Positions 53,301-62,967 of a DNA stretch of 64,000 nt are shown here, one piece after another. The notes under the pieces are model-generated. The model was not told where the DNA came from, ran no database searches, and saw only the letters and a program-made list of their open reading frames with translations. Position 1 is the stretch's first letter; each line of letters begins with the position of its first letter. Both the position numbers and the translations under genes were made by a program. The stretch is from Streptoverticillium olivoreticuli subsp. olivoreticuli (lineage in GTDB: Bacteria; Actinomycetota; Actinomycetes; Streptomycetales; Streptomycetaceae): the NCBI RefSeq assembly GCF_003391135.1, contig NZ_CP031455.1:4557001-4621000 (forward strand), in the 5' to 3' direction.

Positions 53301-53708
53301 ATGGCGGCCGCCGAGCAGTTGGCTGCCGGGCTTGAGGGTGCCGACGAGCTGTTCGGTGTCGAGCTCGTCGTGCGCGTCCCGGGCTGCCTGCGGGAAGCCG
53401 ATCGTCTGGGCGTCGCGCCAGACGCGCAGGTCGCCGACCCGGCCCCAGACCACCGGTTCGAAGGCGGCCGCTGCCTGTGGCGGCACCAGGTCCCGCTCGG
53501 CGAGGAGAAGGGCGACGTCGCCCTTGTCGTCGCCACGGGTCCAGAGCGTCCGGCAGGCCACGGGGCCGACGCCGCCGGGGACGACCGCCTGTAGGGAATC
53601 CCGCGCCACGTGGGCGGCCGTCAGCACGAGACGTGGGGCCAGCAGATAGCCGCTGCCCTGCGTCCGTCGCCCGATGACCGCCGCGATGCGTTCCCTCGCT
53701 GGATGCAC
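50364..53708 (-). CDS. Trypsin-like protease-NACHT-LRR fusion (bacterial NLR-type sensor)
   Basis: 1114-residue multi-domain protein. (1) S1-type protease, residues about 5-200, triad H33 (LTAAHV), D64 (KGDVALL), S159 (GMSGAAVF), with no signal peptide, so cytoplasmic. (2) NACHT NTPase about 270-640: Walker A GAAGSGKT at 317-324, Walker B VLLLIDGVDEV at 398-408, sensor ITTRP near 434-438, and LATNPLMCALICALN and FIHRTFQDYLGA motifs. (3) Helical repeats about 640-860. (4) Leucine-rich-repeat-like region about 880-1114. This effector-switch-sensor order matches STAND/NLR defence proteins. No other defence gene or phage integrase flanks it. GTG start at 53708. Possible role: phage or stress sensing that releases the protease; regulation of proteolysis is an alternative. 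Confidence 0.9.
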   Translation of the reverse strand: MHPARERIAAVIGRRTQGSGYLLAPRLVLTAAHVARDSLQAVVPGGVGPVACRTLWTRGDDKGDVALLLAERDLVPPQAAAAFEPVVWGRVGDLRVWRDAQTIGFPQAARDAHDELDTEQLVGTLKPGSQLLGGRHVLDSDHGAPAALADGGSPWAGMSGAAVFVGGLLCGVVCEDPGGWRHGRLAVTPMFRIWSDPEFLDLCAEHGHKPVSRALASSLEVEEETFERRLREYLAERAGELTIVGLTLSDAEGEVWPLDAAYLSLEMTGGERPATPLGRSTHWVKDADWIAELNTAAASPRRAEAALAGQRRVLLRGAAGSGKTTLLQWLTTITATDELPPGLDHFRGCVPLPLPLRTLVRHGNLPDPEEFLRTAARPLAGQPAARGWVTRRLAEGSVLLLIDGVDEVPEADRRRTLAWIKELLAAYPDARYVITTRPSAVREGWLADAGFTELELLPMSRADVAAFIDRWHTAAGQHRNEQLRTFRAALAKAVVAKPDLGRLATNPLMCALICALNRSRRGNLPHGRMELYRAALELLLVRRDREREIPGPDLDQAQQVALLQKIAYWLIRNSRSEIEWHKAVQIIDGALPYMPSIAARGDAAGILHHLVLRSGLLRKPTTETLDFIHRTFQDYLGAQAAVDEWDWGVLVEHAHDDQWEDVLRMAVGHATPRGRAELLGMLLDRASKDEPHRQRLRLLAAACLEHATELDPAVRRRVADAALRLIPPRDTQSAKVLARAGRVILDLLPGPDSERLQKFGNKSDEVAHAVVVAATTVADVRAVPLLAEYADHRHLGVRAQLAWAWDRFDTEHYADEVIARLAYAGEGMDDLEFVVQSKAQISALRRLGGRPWVRCVGALTADDLADLGTPVLNTLSFRSNPEVIDLRALSSCPPLLALGIVESQGWSHLRTVNSEALHTLNLAVSHGPGDLDAVSDMAGLEVLTLDWPPMEPGPGSAISLPPGLQYLRLGWGPSAELRLRDVGHCRALTSVSYFGMDAAARGRLALEDLPALRELRVTDESLTSWAFTEPLPQVERLFLEEPRHLAGLVHLARVFPGLTELWFYCGSSTEVLDVAHLAGLESCRVSVEHSGPVLNAHCLPAGAELTVSAAQRHA

Positions 53709-53751
53709 GATTCACAGGCTATCCAGCGCTCCGGCCCGGCCGACAGGCCAT

Positions 53752-54393
53752 TCAGTACGCGACCGTGAACCGCGTCCGCCGGTGCTTCGGCCGCTCCGCC
53801 TCGTCCAGCAGGGCCACCGCCAGATCCTCCATGGAGATCGCGGAGTTGCCCTCGGCGTCGACCAGGAGCTCGTCCGTGCCCAGCCGGTAGGTGCCCGTGC
53901 GTTCGCCCGGTTCCAGCAGGGCCGCCGGGCTGAGGTAGGCCCAGTCCACCGTCGTCTCCGCGCGGCAGACCGCCAGCTGTTCCGTGCCGGCCTGCGCGAT
54001 GGGCCGGATGGCCGCGGGGGCGAACGCCGGGTCGTCCCGCACCACTCTGCCGCCGCCGCCCGGCACGGTCAGGCTGCCCGCGCCGCCGACGACCAGCAGC
54101 CGTACGCCGGTTCTGGCGAGCCCGGCCAGCAGGGCCCGCGTGGTGGCGGCGTGCTCGCCCTCGCGGCCGGGCGCCGGGCGGGTCGCGGTGATCACGAGGT
54201 CCTGCCCGGCGCTCAGGGCGGCCACGTCGTCGGCGTCCGCGGCGTCACCGGTCCGCGCCTCGGCCCCTGCGGGCAGATGAGGGAAGCGGGCCGGATCCCG
54301 TACGACAGCGGTCACTTCGTGGCCGCGGGAGAGTGCCTCCGCGACCACGCGGCTCCCGACGTTCCCGGCCGCTCCGAAGACGGTGATGCGCAT
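53752..54393 (-). CDS. NAD(P)-binding NmrA/SDR-e-like protein
   Basis: 213-residue atypical SDR (NmrA/BVR-B-like) with Rossmann motif FGAAGNVGSRVV (6-17), TRPAP and VGGAGSL motifs and YLSPAALLEPGERTGTYR. It lacks the YxxxK pair, so may be a sensor or NAD(P)-binding reductase. It follows the EamA exporter by 19 bp; an inverted repeat spans its ribosome-binding site. Under the MarR control described for that operon. Confidence 0.85.
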   Translation of the reverse strand: MRITVFGAAGNVGSRVVAEALSRGHEVTAVVRDPARFPHLPAGAEARTGDAADADDVAALSAGQDLVITATRPAPGREGEHAATTRALLAGLARTGVRLLVVGGAGSLTVPGGGGRVVRDDPAFAPAAIRPIAQAGTEQLAVCRAETTVDWAYLSPAALLEPGERTGTYRLGTDELLVDAEGNSAISMEDLAVALLDEAERPKHRRTRFTVAY

Positions 54394-54397
54394 GGCT

Positions 54398-54416
54398 TTG
54401 AACTCCTTTGGTTCAA
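54398..54416 (-). promoter_or_regulatory. Small hairpin enclosing a ribosome-binding site
   Basis: TTGAAC and GTTCAA arms (6 bp) leave the AAAGGAG Shine-Dalgarno in the loop, between the exporter stop (which overlaps the upstream arm) and the NAD(P)-binding gene start. Suggests translation coupling. Confidence 0.35.
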
Positions 54417-55330
54417 CGGGTGGATGAGACAGCGGCGGCGTCGTCCCGTACGGGAAGGGGCGCCGCTTCCGCGCGCGGACGGCGGCGGATCTGCGCCACG
54501 ACGAGGGACGCGAGGACGACGAGCCCGCCGAGGGACTGCGCCGGGGTGAGGTCCTGGCCGAGGGCCAGCCAGCCGAGGGCCGTGGCGACGACCGGGCTGA
54601 GCAGGCCGAGGAAGGTGACGTCGGTCGGGGGCAGGGCGCGTATCCCCCGGAACCACAGGGGGTAGGCGAGGCCCGCGCCGACGACCGCGAGGTAGGCGTA
54701 ACCGGCCAGGTTCTCGCCGGTCAGCGACGCCGGGGGCGGCCCCTCGACGAAGAGCGCGACCGGGAGCAGCAGCAGGCCGCCCGCGACGAGCTGCCAGCCG
54801 GTGGTCGCGAGCAGCGGCGCGGGCGAGGCCCAGCGCTTGCTGAGGACGACCCCGGTGGCCATGACGACGGCGCTGCCGAGCGCCGCCGCGAGCCCGAGTG
54901 CGTCGAGCCGCGCGTCGGCCCGGAGCACGAGCAGGCTGACGCCGGCCACGCCCGCCGCGCCGGTGATCACCGTACGGGTGGTCAGCCGCTGCCCGAGCAG
55001 TCCGGCGGCGAGAACCGCGGCCAGCAGCGGCTGGAGCGCGCCGAGGGTGGCCGCGACGCCGCCCGGCAGGCGGTAGGCGGCGACGAAGATCAGCGCGAAG
55101 AACGCGCCGATGTTGAGCGCGCCCAGCACGAGCGCCCGCCACCACCACGAGCCGCGCGGCAGGCGGCGGGTGACGGCGACGAGGGCGAGCCCGGCGGGCA
55201 GCGCGCGGATCACCCCTGCGAGGAGGGGGCGGCCGGGCGGCAGCAGCTCGGTGGTGACGAGGTAGGTGGAGCCCCAGACGGCGGGCGCCAAGGCGGTCAC
55301 GAGGACGATCCCGATGCGATTGCTTAGCAC
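54413..55330 (-). CDS. EamA/DMT-superfamily transporter
   Basis: 305-residue inner-membrane protein with about ten hydrophobic helices arranged as two EamA halves (WGSTYLVTTELLPPGRPLLAGVIRALPAG first, then VMATGVVLSKRW and PLWFRGIRALPPTDVTFLGLLSPVVATALGWLALGQ). Typical of RhaT/YdcZ-type exporters of amino acids or drugs; substrate unknown. GTG start at 55330 lies inside a MarR-type palindrome. First gene of the operon divergent from the MarR gene. Confidence 0.9.
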   Translation of the reverse strand: MLSNRIGIVLVTALAPAVWGSTYLVTTELLPPGRPLLAGVIRALPAGLALVAVTRRLPRGSWWWRALVLGALNIGAFFALIFVAAYRLPGGVAATLGALQPLLAAVLAAGLLGQRLTTRTVITGAAGVAGVSLLVLRADARLDALGLAAALGSAVVMATGVVLSKRWASPAPLLATTGWQLVAGGLLLLPVALFVEGPPPASLTGENLAGYAYLAVVGAGLAYPLWFRGIRALPPTDVTFLGLLSPVVATALGWLALGQDLTPAQSLGGLVVLASLVVAQIRRRPRAEAAPLPVRDDAAAVSSTR

Positions 55331-55335
55331 TAAGC
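55322..55335. promoter_or_regulatory. MarR-type operator O1
   Basis: GCTTAGCACTAAGC: arms of six bases around a CA centre, overlapping the exporter start codon. Same core as O2, with centres 28 bp apart, near three helical turns. Confidence 0.75.
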
Positions 55336-55347
55336 CACCGTAACGCG

Positions 55348-55365
55348 TTGCTTAGCGCTAAGCAA
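55348..55365. promoter_or_regulatory. MarR-type operator O2
   Basis: TTGCTTAGCGCTAAGCAA is a perfect 18-bp palindrome between the exporter and the marR gene. A third partial copy (TCTTAG) follows near 55369. Confidence 0.85.
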
Positions 55366-55402
55366 TCTCTCTTAGTGGTGAGACAGTGGCTAGGCTGGGG
55401 GC

Positions 55403-55900
55403 GTGGCAGATCAAGTGGACCGAATCCTGGAACAGTGGGCCGCGCAGCGCCCCGAACTCGACACCTCCCCCATGGGCGTCATCGGCCGCCTCCAGCGGCT
55501 CTCCCGGCTCCTCGACACGGAGCTGCGCCGCACGTTCGCCACGCACGGCCTCGACATCGCGTCCTTCGACGTCCTCGCGACCCTGCGGCGCAGCGACCCC
55601 CCGCACCGGCTGACGCCCGCGGAGCTGATGCGGGCGTCGATGGTCACCTCGGGCGCGATCACCCAGCGCCTGGACCGCCTGGAGGCCCGCGCGCTCGTGA
55701 TCCGCACCCCGAACGACTCGGACGGCCGCGGCGTGTACGTCACCCTCACCGAAGCGGGGCGCGCCTTGATCGACAAGGCGCTCCCGGACCACATCGCGAC
55801 GGAGAACCGCCTGCTGTCCGCCCTGACGACCTCCCGCCGCGACGCGCTGGCGGACGAACTCCGGGTGCTGCTGGAGTCGTTGGGGGATGTGCCGCGCTGA
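55403..55900 (+). CDS. MarR-family transcriptional regulator
   Basis: 165-residue winged-helix dimeric regulator. The recognition region GRLQRLSRLLDTELRRTFATHGLDIASFDVLATLRRSDPPHRLTPAELMRASMVTSGAITQRLDRLEARALVIR (about 25-100) and the wing NDSDGRGVYVTLTEAG are standard. GTG at 55403. The two palindromes upstream are its likely operators, giving autoregulation and control of the exporter operon. Its inducing ligand is unknown. Confidence 0.92.
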   Translation: MADQVDRILEQWAAQRPELDTSPMGVIGRLQRLSRLLDTELRRTFATHGLDIASFDVLATLRRSDPPHRLTPAELMRASMVTSGAITQRLDRLEARALVIRTPNDSDGRGVYVTLTEAGRALIDKALPDHIATENRLLSALTTSRRDALADELRVLLESLGDVPR

Positions 55901-55919
55901 CAGCCGGGCAGGGGCCCTG

Positions 55920-56222
55920 TTACGGCCACGGCGTGCCCGGGGCGGGCTCGCCTCTTCCCTGGCGGCTCAGCTTGTTCGCTTCCGCCACCTTCGCGCTCAG
56001 TTCGGACGGCTGATGCGAGGCGCAGTCGCACGAGCGCAGGGGTGAGCTGGGCTTGATGTCGATCCCGTGGGCGGTGGCCCAGACGTAGACGCCGCACAGT
56101 TCACTCTGCGGGGCCGCCGCGGGGCGGGCCGTCGGCTCGGGCTCCGGCACGGCGAGTTCGGGCGTACGTGCGCCGAATCTGGCCCTCGCCCAGTGGATGG
56201 CCCGGTGGATAAGCTTCGGCAT
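55920..56222 (-). CDS. Hypothetical protein (100 aa)
   Basis: 100-residue basic then acidic protein starting at ATG 56222 (MPKLIHRAIHWARARFGARTP). A central SELCGVYVWATAHGIDIKPS and a CDC pair near RSCDCASHQ. A cationic N-terminal helix suggests membrane or nucleic-acid contact. Not recognised as a known family. Convergent with the MarR gene, 20 bp apart. Confidence 0.6.
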   Translation of the reverse strand: MPKLIHRAIHWARARFGARTPELAVPEPEPTARPAAAPQSELCGVYVWATAHGIDIKPSSPLRSCDCASHQPSELSAKVAEANKLSRQGRGEPAPGTPWP

Positions 56223-56364
56223 GTTGACGCTCCTAGCTGGCGTTGACCATGCCCCCGGGTCGTTCACGCGGCCGCGGGGGTCACTCACCCCCACATCGTG
56301 CCGACGCACCAGGGCCGGAACTGTCAGACGTTCCTGATAGCCCCGGCCATGGATTGACTCTCAG

Positions 56365-57549
56365 TCACATACCGAGCCACGCACCGAAGTTGCCGAAGGT
56401 CTCCGGCATGCGCCGCTTCGCCGACTCCAGGCCCGCGTACGTCTCCCGCACCGTCGGGTGGTAGCGCGTCTGCTGGGGCGCGACCTTCCGGGCCAGCTGC
56501 AGGTTCTTGAAGGCCGCCTCCGTACGGCCCGTCCACATCTGGGCCTGGGCGACTTCAGCGTAGTGATGCGCACGCCGGGAGGCCGGCCAGTCGTCCGGCA
56601 TCACCGTGGTCTGTGCGGTCCGCACGGCCTCCGCGTGCTGGTCGAGCTCGGTGAGGACGCTCACCCGGTGGACGCCGACGTTCGCCGGGCCGAAGGACAG
56701 CCAGTGCACCTTCTCGGCCGGGCCGGTCCGCTCCGCGATGCGCTGCGCCTTGTCGAGGTGGCCGGAGGCGGTCTCCTCGTCCTTGTCGCGGCCCGCGAGG
56801 ACGGCTGCCCCCAGGTGGAGTTGGCCGGTGACCACGTCACGCACCCGCCCCGGGTCCGCCTGCTCCAGTGTCGCCATGCCCAGCCGTACCAGCCGCTTGC
56901 CGGTCCGGTAGTCGCTGGCGCGCAGATAGGCGAGGGCCCGCAAGTACTGACGCATGCCTCCGAGGATCGCGTCCGAGCCGCGCTGGGCGGCCCAGTCCAT
57001 GCGGTCCAGGGCGACCGTGCACAGGTCGGGGTAGCCCAGCTTCGTCGTGACGTCGTAAGCCGTGCGATAGACGCCCGCCAGCAGCCGCCACTCCTGCTCG
57101 CCCGGCGACAGGTGCGCCGCCGTCGTGACCTCGCCGATCAGGCCCGGGAGTTCGGCCGCCACCCGCTTGATGTCCGTCGCCCGGACCAGTGCGCACAACC
57201 GGTCGGCGTGCGCCGCCAGTTCCTCCGGAGGGCGCGGGATGACGTCCGGGTCGGGGCCGAGGTCGTAGACGTTCAGCGCCTCGCGGATCGGCTGGATCAG
57301 GCCGTCAAGCTGATCCTGCCGCAACTCGTCGAGATAGGGCTGGCCCGTCAGCTCCGTGACCGGCACGGACAGCGCGCGGGCCAGCGCCCCGACCACCGAA
57401 GGGCTCGCGGGCAGCGCCCCTTGCTCGACCTTCGTGAGCGTGCTGTAGGAGACATGGGACAGGTCCGCCAACTCGCGTTGGGTCAACCGCCGGACCTTAC
57501 GGACGCGCGCGACACGCGCTCCGGTGTACTCGTCAAAGTGCGGGGGCAT
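56365..57549 (-). CDS. XRE-family regulator with TPR-like C-terminus
   Basis: 394-residue regulator. The N-terminal helix-turn-helix (about 10-70: RVRKVRRLTQRELADLSHVSYSTLTKVEQG) is followed by helical repeats resembling tetratricopeptides (about 140-385: ALDRMDWAAQRGSDAILGGMRQYLRALAYLRASDYRTGKRL). This is the common Streptomyces layout in which the repeat domain senses a peptide or partner. ATG at 57549. No clear target or partner next to it. Confidence 0.85.
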   Translation of the reverse strand: MPPHFDEYTGARVARVRKVRRLTQRELADLSHVSYSTLTKVEQGALPASPSVVGALARALSVPVTELTGQPYLDELRQDQLDGLIQPIREALNVYDLGPDPDVIPRPPEELAAHADRLCALVRATDIKRVAAELPGLIGEVTTAAHLSPGEQEWRLLAGVYRTAYDVTTKLGYPDLCTVALDRMDWAAQRGSDAILGGMRQYLRALAYLRASDYRTGKRLVRLGMATLEQADPGRVRDVVTGQLHLGAAVLAGRDKDEETASGHLDKAQRIAERTGPAEKVHWLSFGPANVGVHRVSVLTELDQHAEAVRTAQTTVMPDDWPASRRAHHYAEVAQAQMWTGRTEAAFKNLQLARKVAPQQTRYHPTVRETYAGLESAKRRMPETFGNFGAWLGM

Positions 57550-57648
57550 ACGGTGCTCCGTTCCGACTCGTCCATCAGAACCGTACCCCCGCCCACCGAC
57601 ACGCGTACAAGGGACAGTTGGACCCCCGAAGCAAGCCGGGGCCCGACC

Positions 57649-58013
57649 TCACTTCTCCGCGATCACCACCGCCGAAGCCACCCCCGCGTCATGGCTCAGC
57701 GAGACGTGCCAGGAGCGTACGCCCAGTTCCTCCGCGCGGGCCGCGACCGTGCCCGTCACCACCAGGCGGGGCTGGCCCGTCGGTTCGGTAGTGACCTCCG
57801 CGTCCGTCCAGAGCAGATTGCCCGGGGCGCCCAGAGCCTTGGCCACCGCTTCCTTCGCGGCGAAGCGGGCCGCCAGGGAGGCGATGCCACGCCGCTCGCC
57901 GCTCGCCAGATACAGCTCGCGTTCGACGAAGAGCCGGCTCGCCATGCCCGGCGTGCGGCGCAGGGCCGCGTCGAAGCGCTCGATCTCGGCCACGTCGATG
58001 CCCACTCCGACGA

Positions 58014-58017
<4 letters not shown>
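57649..58017 (-). CDS. acpS: Holo-[acyl-carrier-protein] synthase
   Basis: 122-residue AcpS-type phosphopantetheinyl transferase that loads ACP from CoA. Metal-binding D8 (GVGIDVAEIERF) and E56 in RFAAKEAVAKALG are present, as are WHVSLSHDAGVASAVVIAE near the end. ATG at 58017 overlaps the glmS stop by 4 bp, so it is coupled to glmS. Confidence 0.95.
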
Positions 58018-59861
<1,844 letters not shown>

Positions 59862-59950
59862 GCGCAGCAGCGTACGGCCCAGGGGCGGGCGGGTGCCCCC
59901 AATGGCGCAACGCGGTCGCACCGGAGTGCCCGCGCGCCCCCGTACGCCCC

Positions 59951-60247
59951 TCAACGCCCCCGCTCGATGCGGTCGATCGCGTCCTGGACCAGTTCGAGGT
60001 ACTCGACCTCCTCGCAGCGCGGCTTGCTGCCGAGCTCATAGCGGTCCAGGCAGTCGTCCAGGTCCTGGCCGAGATCCTCGTCGGGCAGCTCGGCGGCCAG
60101 CTCGCCGGAGACCAGGGCGGCGAAGTCGTCGCGCGGGACCGGCACCCCCCGTACGGCGGGGGCGGGGCGCAGACGGCGCGCGAGACGGCGCAGGAAGTGG
60201 CGCAGGGAGACCCTGACGGTGTTCCGTAGGGCGAGGAGAACGAACAC
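59951..60247 (-). CDS. Conserved-type hypothetical protein (98 aa)
   Basis: 98-residue protein with a basic amphipathic N-terminus (MFVLLALRNTVRVSLRHFLRRLARRLR) and an acidic C-terminal half (AELPDEDLGQDLDDCLDRYELGSK). GTG at 60247. It precedes glmS by 89 bp on the same strand. I recognise the position between glmS and coaA in Streptomyces but no function. Confidence 0.7.
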   Translation of the reverse strand: MFVLLALRNTVRVSLRHFLRRLARRLRPAPAVRGVPVPRDDFAALVSGELAAELPDEDLGQDLDDCLDRYELGSKPRCEEVEYLELVQDAIDRIERGR

Positions 60248-60430
60248 GGCGTTCCTAGCGGGATGCGGTGGCCGGAGGTGGGTGGGACCGTAGTACTGAC
60301 CCGCCAGTAGGTACAGGGTCTCCGCGGAACTTCACCGTCCGGCGCCGCAGGAGTCACCCAAACCCGACGAGAACACCCGCATCCACCACCCGGAAGTGAG
60401 CCGCGCGCGCCACCCGCGCACAATGGGCCC

Positions 60431-61423
60431 GTGCCGACCACCTCAGAGCAGCAGCAGCGCCGCCGCGCCGACTCCTCCCCGTATGTGGACCTGACCCGCA
60501 CGGAGTGGAGCGCCCTGCGCGAAAACACCCCGCTGCCACTGACCGCGGAGGAGGTCGAGCGACTGCGCGGGCTCGGCGACGTCATCGACCTGGACGAGGT
60601 CCGGGACGTCTATCTGCCGCTGTCCCGGCTGCTCAACCTCTACGTCGGGGCCACGAGCCAGTTGCGGGGGACGCTCAACACGTTCCTGGGCGAGGCCGGG
60701 ACCCGCGGCCACGGCTCACAGCCGGGCACGCCCTTCGTCATAGGCGTCGCGGGCAGCGTCGCGGTCGGCAAGTCGACCACCGCACGCCTCCTCCAGGCGC
60801 TGCTGGCCCGCTGGCCCGAGCACCCGCGCGTCGAGCTGGTCACCACGGACGGCTTCCTGCTGCCCAACGCGGAGCTGCACCGCCGGGGCCTGATGTCGCG
60901 GAAAGGTTTCCCCGAGTCCTACGACCGCCGCGCCCTCACCCGCTTCGTCGCCGATGTGAAGGCCGGCAAGGACGAGGTGACCGCGCCCGTCTACTCCCAC
61001 CTGATCTACGACATCGTGCCCGGCGAGCGGCTGACCGTGCACCGCCCGGACATCCTGATCATCGAGGGCCTCAACGTCCTCCAGCCCGCGCTCCCGGGCA
61101 AGGACGGGCGCACGCGGGTGGGACTCGCCGACTTCTTCGACTTCAGCGTCTACGTGGACGCGCGGGCGGAGGACATCGAGCGGTGGTACTACGAGCGGTT
61201 CAAGAAGCTGCGCCTGACGGCGTTTCAGAATCCGCACTCGTTCTTCCGGCAGTACACGCAGGTGCCGGAGGAAGAGGCGCTGGATTACGCGCGGCGGAAC
61301 TGGCGCACGATCAACAAGCCGAATCTGCTGGAGAATGTGGCGCCTACTCGGGGGCGCTCGAACTTGATCCTCCGGAAGGGTCCGGACCACAAGGTGCAGC
61401 GTCTGTCGCTGCGCAAGCTTTAG
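60431..61423 (+). CDS. coaA: Type I pantothenate kinase
   Basis: 330-residue type I pantothenate kinase, the first and regulated step to CoA. The P-loop GVAGSVAVGKSTT at 105-117, the TTDGFLLPN motif, SHLIYDI and IIEGLNVLQ, and the C-terminal NPHSFFRQYTQVPEEEALDYARRNWRTINKPNLLENVAPTRGRSNLILRKG are complete. Slightly longer N-terminus than the E. coli enzyme. GTG at 60431. Feedback inhibition by CoA is known for this type. Confidence 0.95.
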   Translation: MPTTSEQQQRRRADSSPYVDLTRTEWSALRENTPLPLTAEEVERLRGLGDVIDLDEVRDVYLPLSRLLNLYVGATSQLRGTLNTFLGEAGTRGHGSQPGTPFVIGVAGSVAVGKSTTARLLQALLARWPEHPRVELVTTDGFLLPNAELHRRGLMSRKGFPESYDRRALTRFVADVKAGKDEVTAPVYSHLIYDIVPGERLTVHRPDILIIEGLNVLQPALPGKDGRTRVGLADFFDFSVYVDARAEDIERWYYERFKKLRLTAFQNPHSFFRQYTQVPEEEALDYARRNWRTINKPNLLENVAPTRGRSNLILRKGPDHKVQRLSLRKL

Positions 61424-61424
61424 C

Positions 61425-61608
61425 CCCCACCCCGCCCCTTCCCGAACCGGGGAGACCCCGGACCCCCAGCGCCCTGCGGGCGCGTCCTCAAACGCCGGAC
61501 GGGCTGATTTCAGCCCGTCCGGCGTTTGAGGACAGCGCGCGAAGCGTGCTCCGGGGTCTGGGGCGAAGCCCCAGTTTCGGGAAGGGGCGGGGCTGGGGAA
61601 GAAAAGCC
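61425..61608. terminator. Long inverted repeat between coaA and glmM
   Basis: A perfect 23-bp stem (arms 61485-61507 and 61510-61532) is flanked by a longer imperfect inverted repeat reaching the CCCCGCCCCTTCCCGAA-type outer arms. It fills the space between two convergent genes and is a strong bidirectional terminator. Part of it (AAACGCCGGACGGGC) recurs at 45393-45407, so this is an interspersed Streptomyces repeat. Confidence 0.85.
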
Positions 61609-62967
61609 TTAGCCCAGCGCCGACTTCACGACATCCGCCAGGCTCTCCGCCACCGCGCGCGCCTGCTCGATGTCCGCCGCCTCGACCATGACGCGAACGA
61701 GCGGCTCCGTGCCCGAGGAGCGGAGCAGCACACGGCCCGTGGAGCCCAGCTCCGCCTCCGCCGCGGCGACCGCCTCAGAGAGCTCCTGGGACGTCTTCAC
61801 GCGCGACTTGTCGACATCCCGCACATTGATGAGGATCTGCGGCAGCCGCTCCATGACACCGGCGAGGTCGGCCAGGGACCGCCCCGTCGCCGCGACGCGA
61901 GCGGCCAGCATCAGGCCGGTGAGGGTGCCGTCGCCGGTCGTCGCGTGGTCCAGGACGATGACGTGGCCGGACTGCTCGCCGCCGAGGGCGAAGCCGTGGG
62001 CCTTCATCTCCTCCAGCACATAGCGGTCGCCGACGGCGGTCTGGACGAGGTCGACGCCCTCGCGCTCCATGGCGAGCTTGAAGCCGAGGTTGGACATCAC
62101 GGTGGCGACGACGGTGTTCTTGCGCAGCGAGCCCGCCTCGCGCATCGCGAGCGCGAGGACGGCCAGGATCTGGTCGCCGTCGACCTCGTTGCCCTTGGCG
62201 TCGACGGCCAGGCAGCGGTCGGCGTCACCGTCGTGGGCGACGCCCAGGTCCGCGCCGTGCTCGACCACGGCGGCGCGCAGCTTGTCCAGGTGGGTGGAGC
62301 CGCACTCGTGGTTGATGTTGAGGCCGTCGGGCTCGGTGCCGATGGTGATCACCTCGGCGCCGGCCCGCGCGAACGCCTCGGGGGAGACACGGGCGGCCGC
62401 GCCGTGGGCGCCGTCGATGACGACCTTGAGGCCGTCCATGCGGTTGGGCAGCACACCGATGAGGTGGGCGACGTAGTTGTCGAAGCCCTGGTCGTACTCG
62501 CGGACCCGGCCGACACCGGCGCCGGTGGGCCGGTCCCAGGGCTCGCCGGAGGCGTGCGCCCGGTAGGTCTGCTCGATCCGGTCCTCCAGCTCGTCGGCGA
62601 GCTTGTGGCCGCCGCGGGCGAAGAACTTGACACCGTTGTCCGGCATGGCGTTGTGGCTGGCGGACAGCATCACGCCGAGGTCCGCGCCGAGCGCCCCGGT
62701 GAGGTACGCCACGGCCGGCGTGGGCAGCACGCCCACCCGCAGGACGTCCACGCCCGCGCTGGCGAGCCCGGCCACCACGGCGGCCTCCAGGAACTCCCCG
62801 GACGCGCGCGGGTCCCGGCCCACCACGGCCACGGGGCGGTGGCCCTCGAACGTACCCGCCTCGGCGAGCACATGCGCCGCGGCGACCGACAGGCCGAGCG
62901 CCAGCTCGGCTGTCAGATCGGCGTTGGCCACACCGCGCACACCGTCCGTACCGAAGAGTCGTCCCAC
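61609..62967 (-). CDS. glmM: Phosphoglucosamine mutase
   Basis: 452-residue GlmM, converting glucosamine-6-phosphate to glucosamine-1-phosphate for UDP-GlcNAc. Phosphoserine S104 lies in MLSASHNAMPD, the Mg loop is DGDADRCLAVD, the sugar loop GGEQSGHVI and the phosphate loop SSGTEPLVRVM. GTG at 62967 follows GGAGGACACCA. It completes the hexosamine branch started by glmS in this window. Confidence 0.96.
   Translation of the reverse strand: MGRLFGTDGVRGVANADLTAELALGLSVAAAHVLAEAGTFEGHRPVAVVGRDPRASGEFLEAAVVAGLASAGVDVLRVGVLPTPAVAYLTGALGADLGVMLSASHNAMPDNGVKFFARGGHKLADELEDRIEQTYRAHASGEPWDRPTGAGVGRVREYDQGFDNYVAHLIGVLPNRMDGLKVVIDGAHGAAARVSPEAFARAGAEVITIGTEPDGLNINHECGSTHLDKLRAAVVEHGADLGVAHDGDADRCLAVDAKGNEVDGDQILAVLALAMREAGSLRKNTVVATVMSNLGFKLAMEREGVDLVQTAVGDRYVLEEMKAHGFALGGEQSGHVIVLDHATTGDGTLTGLMLAARVAATGRSLADLAGVMERLPQILINVRDVDKSRVKTSQELSEAVAAAEAELGSTGRVLLRSSGTEPLVRVMVEAADIEQARAVAESLADVVKSALG

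Noticed and set aside
50364..55900. Multi-gene defence island around the NACHT gene
   Set aside because: Neighbours are nnr, an SDR-like protein, an EamA exporter and MarR; no restriction, toxin or nuclease genes adjoin.
59862..59954. Longer glmS N-terminus
   Set aside because: Catalytic Cys must be residue 2, which fixes the start at 59861.
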